A DNA stretch of 64,000 bases, taken from NCBI RefSeq assembly GCF_003443735.1, contig NZ_CP031969.1:3100001-3164000 (forward strand). The letters are read 5' to 3'. This DNA is from Streptomyces sp. CC0208 (GTDB lineage: Bacteria; Actinomycetota; Actinomycetes; Streptomycetales; Streptomycetaceae). Positions 62,407-64,000 of this stretch are shown here, one piece after another (position 1 is the stretch's first letter; each line of letters begins with the position of its first letter). The position numbers and the translations under genes were made by a program. The notes beneath the pieces are model-generated. The model was not told where the DNA came from, did not search any database, and saw only the letters and a list, made by a program, of their open reading frames with translations.

Positions 62407-62532
62407 GCCCCTATCGTCGCAGGTGCCCGGTCCGCTCATCCGTGGGGTCCCCTGCTCATTTTGTCGGACTGACGATAGAGTCGACGGTCGAACCCTCATC
62501 CGGCCGTCGTCGTATCAGAAAGGTGCGCTCCG

Positions 62533-63567
62533 ATGACCGAGCATCATCATCTGCCGTCAGAACTCGAAGTCCCCTCCGAGGCCCCCGACCGCAACCTCGC
62601 CCTGGAGCTCGTCCGGGTGACCGAAGCCGCCGCGATGGCCGCGGGCCGCTGGGTCGGGCGGGGCGACAAGAACGGCGCCGACGGTGTCGCGGTGCGCGCC
62701 ATGCGGACCCTCGTCTCCACCGTGTCGATGAACGGCGTGGTCGTCATCGGCGAGGGCGAGAAGGACGAGGCCCCGATGCTCTTCAACGGGGAGCAGGTCG
62801 GGGACGGGACCGGGCCGGAGTGCGACATCGCCGTCGACCCGATCGACGGGACCACGCTGGCGGCCAAGGGCATGCCGAACGCGATCTCCGTGCTGGCGGC
62901 CGCGGACCGGGGGTCGATGTTCGACCCGTCCGCCGTCTTCTACATGGACAAGCTGGTCACGGGACCCGAGGCCGCCGACTTCGTCGACATCAACGCGCCG
63001 GTCTCCGTGAACATCCGGCGGGTCGCCAAGGCCAAGCGCTCCACCCCCGAGGACGTGACCGTGGTCATCCTCGACCGGCCCCGGCACGAAGGGATCATCA
63101 AGGAGATCCGGGAGGCGGGAGCGCGGATCAAGCTGATCTCCGACGGTGACGTGGCGGGGTCGATCTACGCACTGCGCGAGGGCACCGGCGTCGACATGCT
63201 GCTGGGCATCGGCGGTACGCCCGAGGGGATCATCTCGGCCTGTGCCGTGAAGTGCCTCGGCGGGACGATCCAGGGCAAGCTGTGGCCGAAGGACGACGAG
63301 GAGCGGGCCCGGGCGATCGACGCCGGACACGACCTGGACCGGGTGCTGACCACCGACGACCTGGTGTCCGGGGAGAACGTCTTCTTCGTGGCGACCGGGA
63401 TCACCGACGGTGAGCTGCTGCGGGGTGTGCGGTACCGGTCGGAGACCGCGACCACCGACTCGATCGTGATGCGGTCGAAGTCGGGGACGGTGCGGCGGAT
63501 CGACTCGGAGCATCGGCTGAGCAAGCTGCGGGCCTACAGCGCGATCGATTTCGACCGCGCCAAATAG
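62533..63567 (+). CDS. glpX: Fructose-1,6-bisphosphatase, class II
   Basis: A 344-residue metal-dependent phosphatase of gluconeogenesis. Metal and substrate motifs: [55 protein letters not shown] and [20 protein letters not shown]. Actinobacteria rely on this class as their main FBPase. ATG start after AGAAAGGTG. Ends before a repeat element and a terminator. Confidence 0.96.
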   Translation: MTEHHHLPSELEVPSEAPDRNLALELVRVTEAAAMAAGRWVGRGDKNGADGVAVRAMRTLVSTVSMNGVVVIGEGEKDEAPMLFNGEQVGDGTGPECDIAVDPIDGTTLAAKGMPNAISVLAAADRGSMFDPSAVFYMDKLVTGPEAADFVDINAPVSVNIRRVAKAKRSTPEDVTVVILDRPRHEGIIKEIREAGARIKLISDGDVAGSIYALREGTGVDMLLGIGGTPEGIISACAVKCLGGTIQGKLWPKDDEERARAIDAGHDLDRVLTTDDLVSGENVFFVATGITDGELLRGVRYRSETATTDSIVMRSKSGTVRRIDSEHRLSKLRAYSAIDFDRAK

Positions 63568-63607
63568 CATCGCGTCAAATAGCTCGGTGCGCGTGGAGTG
63601 CTGGCGG

Positions 63608-63675
63608 TGCGGGTGCGTTGTGGCTTGTCGCGCCCACGCGGCGGAGCCGCACATCAACACGGCCCCGCGCCCCTG
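63608..63675 (+). repeat. Dispersed intergenic repeat, copy C, with hairpin insert
   Basis: Begins TGCGGGTGCGTTGTGGCTTG and ends CCCCGCGCCCCT as in copy B, but the central AGCT is replaced by about 30 bp holding the small hairpin GCGGCGGAGCCGC. It lies 40 bp after glpX. Confidence 0.75.
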
Positions 63676-63698
63676 AGTAGGTCCACTCAGCCCAGTTC

Positions 63699-63732
63699 AA
63701 AAGGCGCCCCCGGTGCGGAGGGGGCGCCTTTT
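63699..63732. terminator. Bidirectional terminator between glpX and the WhiB-family gene
   Basis: A perfect 13-bp stem AAAAGGCGCCCCC (63699-63711) with GGGGGCGCCTTTT (63720-63732), eight-base loop. The A and T ends give a T-run in both directions, so it can serve both convergent genes. Confidence 0.93.
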
Positions 63733-63750
63733 CCTGTACAGGTGCGGTGC

Positions 63751-64000
63751 TCAGCCCGCCTGGGCTATGCGTGCCGCCCGCGCCGCTTTCGTGACTTCCA
63801 GCTCGCGGCGCCTGCGCCGGGCCAGGACCACTCGGCGTTCGGCTGCGGTGAGGCCGCCCCAGACGCCGTAGGGCTCCGGTTGGAGCAGGGCGTGCTCGCG
63901 GCACTCGACCATGACCGGACAGCGGGCGCAGACGCGCTTCGCGGCCTCCTCGCGGGAGAGCCTGGCGGCGGTGGGTTCCTTGGACGGGGCGAAGAACAGG
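63751..64000 (-). CDS. WhiB-family iron-sulfur regulator (C-terminal part, runs off right edge)
   Basis: About 83 residues are visible. Three of the four cluster cysteines appear in [16 protein letters not shown], followed by the family turn [15 protein letters not shown] and a basic helix [16 protein letters not shown] for DNA or sigma binding. The first Cys and start lie outside. WhiB-like proteins bind a [4Fe-4S] cluster and the principal sigma factor. By position beside glpX it may be wblI (SCO5046 as I recall), but the fragment is too short for me to assign the symbol. Confidence 0.93.
   Translation of the reverse strand, partial: LFFAPSKEPTAARLSREEAAKRVCARCPVMVECREHALLQPEPYGVWGGLTAAERRVVLARRRRRELEVTKAARAARIAQAG

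Overview
The window is GC-rich actinobacterial DNA with the strong third-position GC bias of Streptomyces. Support for a streptomycete comes from mshB (mycothiol), a WhiB-family regulator at the right edge, three oligopeptide ABC transporters of the BldK/Dpp kind, a SpoIIE-type phosphatase paired with an RsbW-like kinase, and TTA codons that I found in one gene cluster only. From memory, the backbone order dapC-fdxA ... mshB ... oligopeptide transporters ... typA ... sdhCAB ... ychF ... ppgK-ispH-xseA-xseB ... glpX-whiB matches the S. coelicolor chromosome from about SCO5160 down to SCO5046, read in reverse. This is core chromosome, not a plasmid or phage. I found no transposase, integrase, CRISPR array, rRNA or convincing tRNA.

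Layout. 0-2.7 kb: dapC (partial), 7Fe ferredoxin, a GNAT acetyltransferase and a SirB1/transglutaminase-like protein. 2.7-6.2 kb: a tightly coupled operon of ABC ATPase, ABC-2 permease, DesK-like kinase and NarL-like regulator, with a palindrome upstream. 6.3-10.5 kb: a large Gly/Pro-rich membrane protein with a VanW-type peptidoglycan-binding domain, a DUF6113-like membrane protein overlapping mshB, and a small membrane protein. 10.7-12.8 kb: a prolyl oligopeptidase-family peptidase. 12.9-31.4 kb: three complete five-gene oligopeptide transporters. Two are colinear minus-strand paralogues. Between them lies an inverted plus-strand set that carries TTA codons and whose binding protein has a C-terminal membrane anchor. 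32-36 kb: typA and an orphan peptide-binding lipoprotein. 36.6-40.5 kb: a small coiled-coil protein followed by type-B succinate dehydrogenase sdhCAB. 40.4-55.2 kb: a more variable stretch with a frameshifted small membrane gene, a GH18-like protein, a helical membrane protein, the phosphatase and kinase, NUDIX, SPOR-like, GntR, a septum-formation-like protein, a serpin, a divergent SDR/LysR pair and an SNF2 helicase. 55.3-64 kb: ychF, a DUF6542-like protein, ppgK, ispH, a minisatellite, xseAB, a nitroreductase, a DUF4245-like protein, glpX and the WhiB-family gene.

Functional themes. Peptide uptake dominates: 15 transporter genes, an orphan binding protein and a cytoplasmic-type oligopeptidase next to them suggest import and breakdown of extracellular peptides. 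In Streptomyces this is tied to BldK and aerial growth. The TTA codons suggest that the middle transporter depends on bldA and is expressed late. Several perfect hairpins punctuate the transcription units. The least ordinary features are the TTA-bearing inverted transporter, the anchored binding protein, the roughly 147-bp tandem array between ispH and xseA, a 336-bp insertion bounded by a duplicated gene end inside one transporter operon, the serpin with a good inhibitory hinge, and the collagen-like cytoplasmic domain on the peptidoglycan-binding protein. I see no clear evidence of a wholly new multi-gene system; the inverted transporter is the best candidate for further work.
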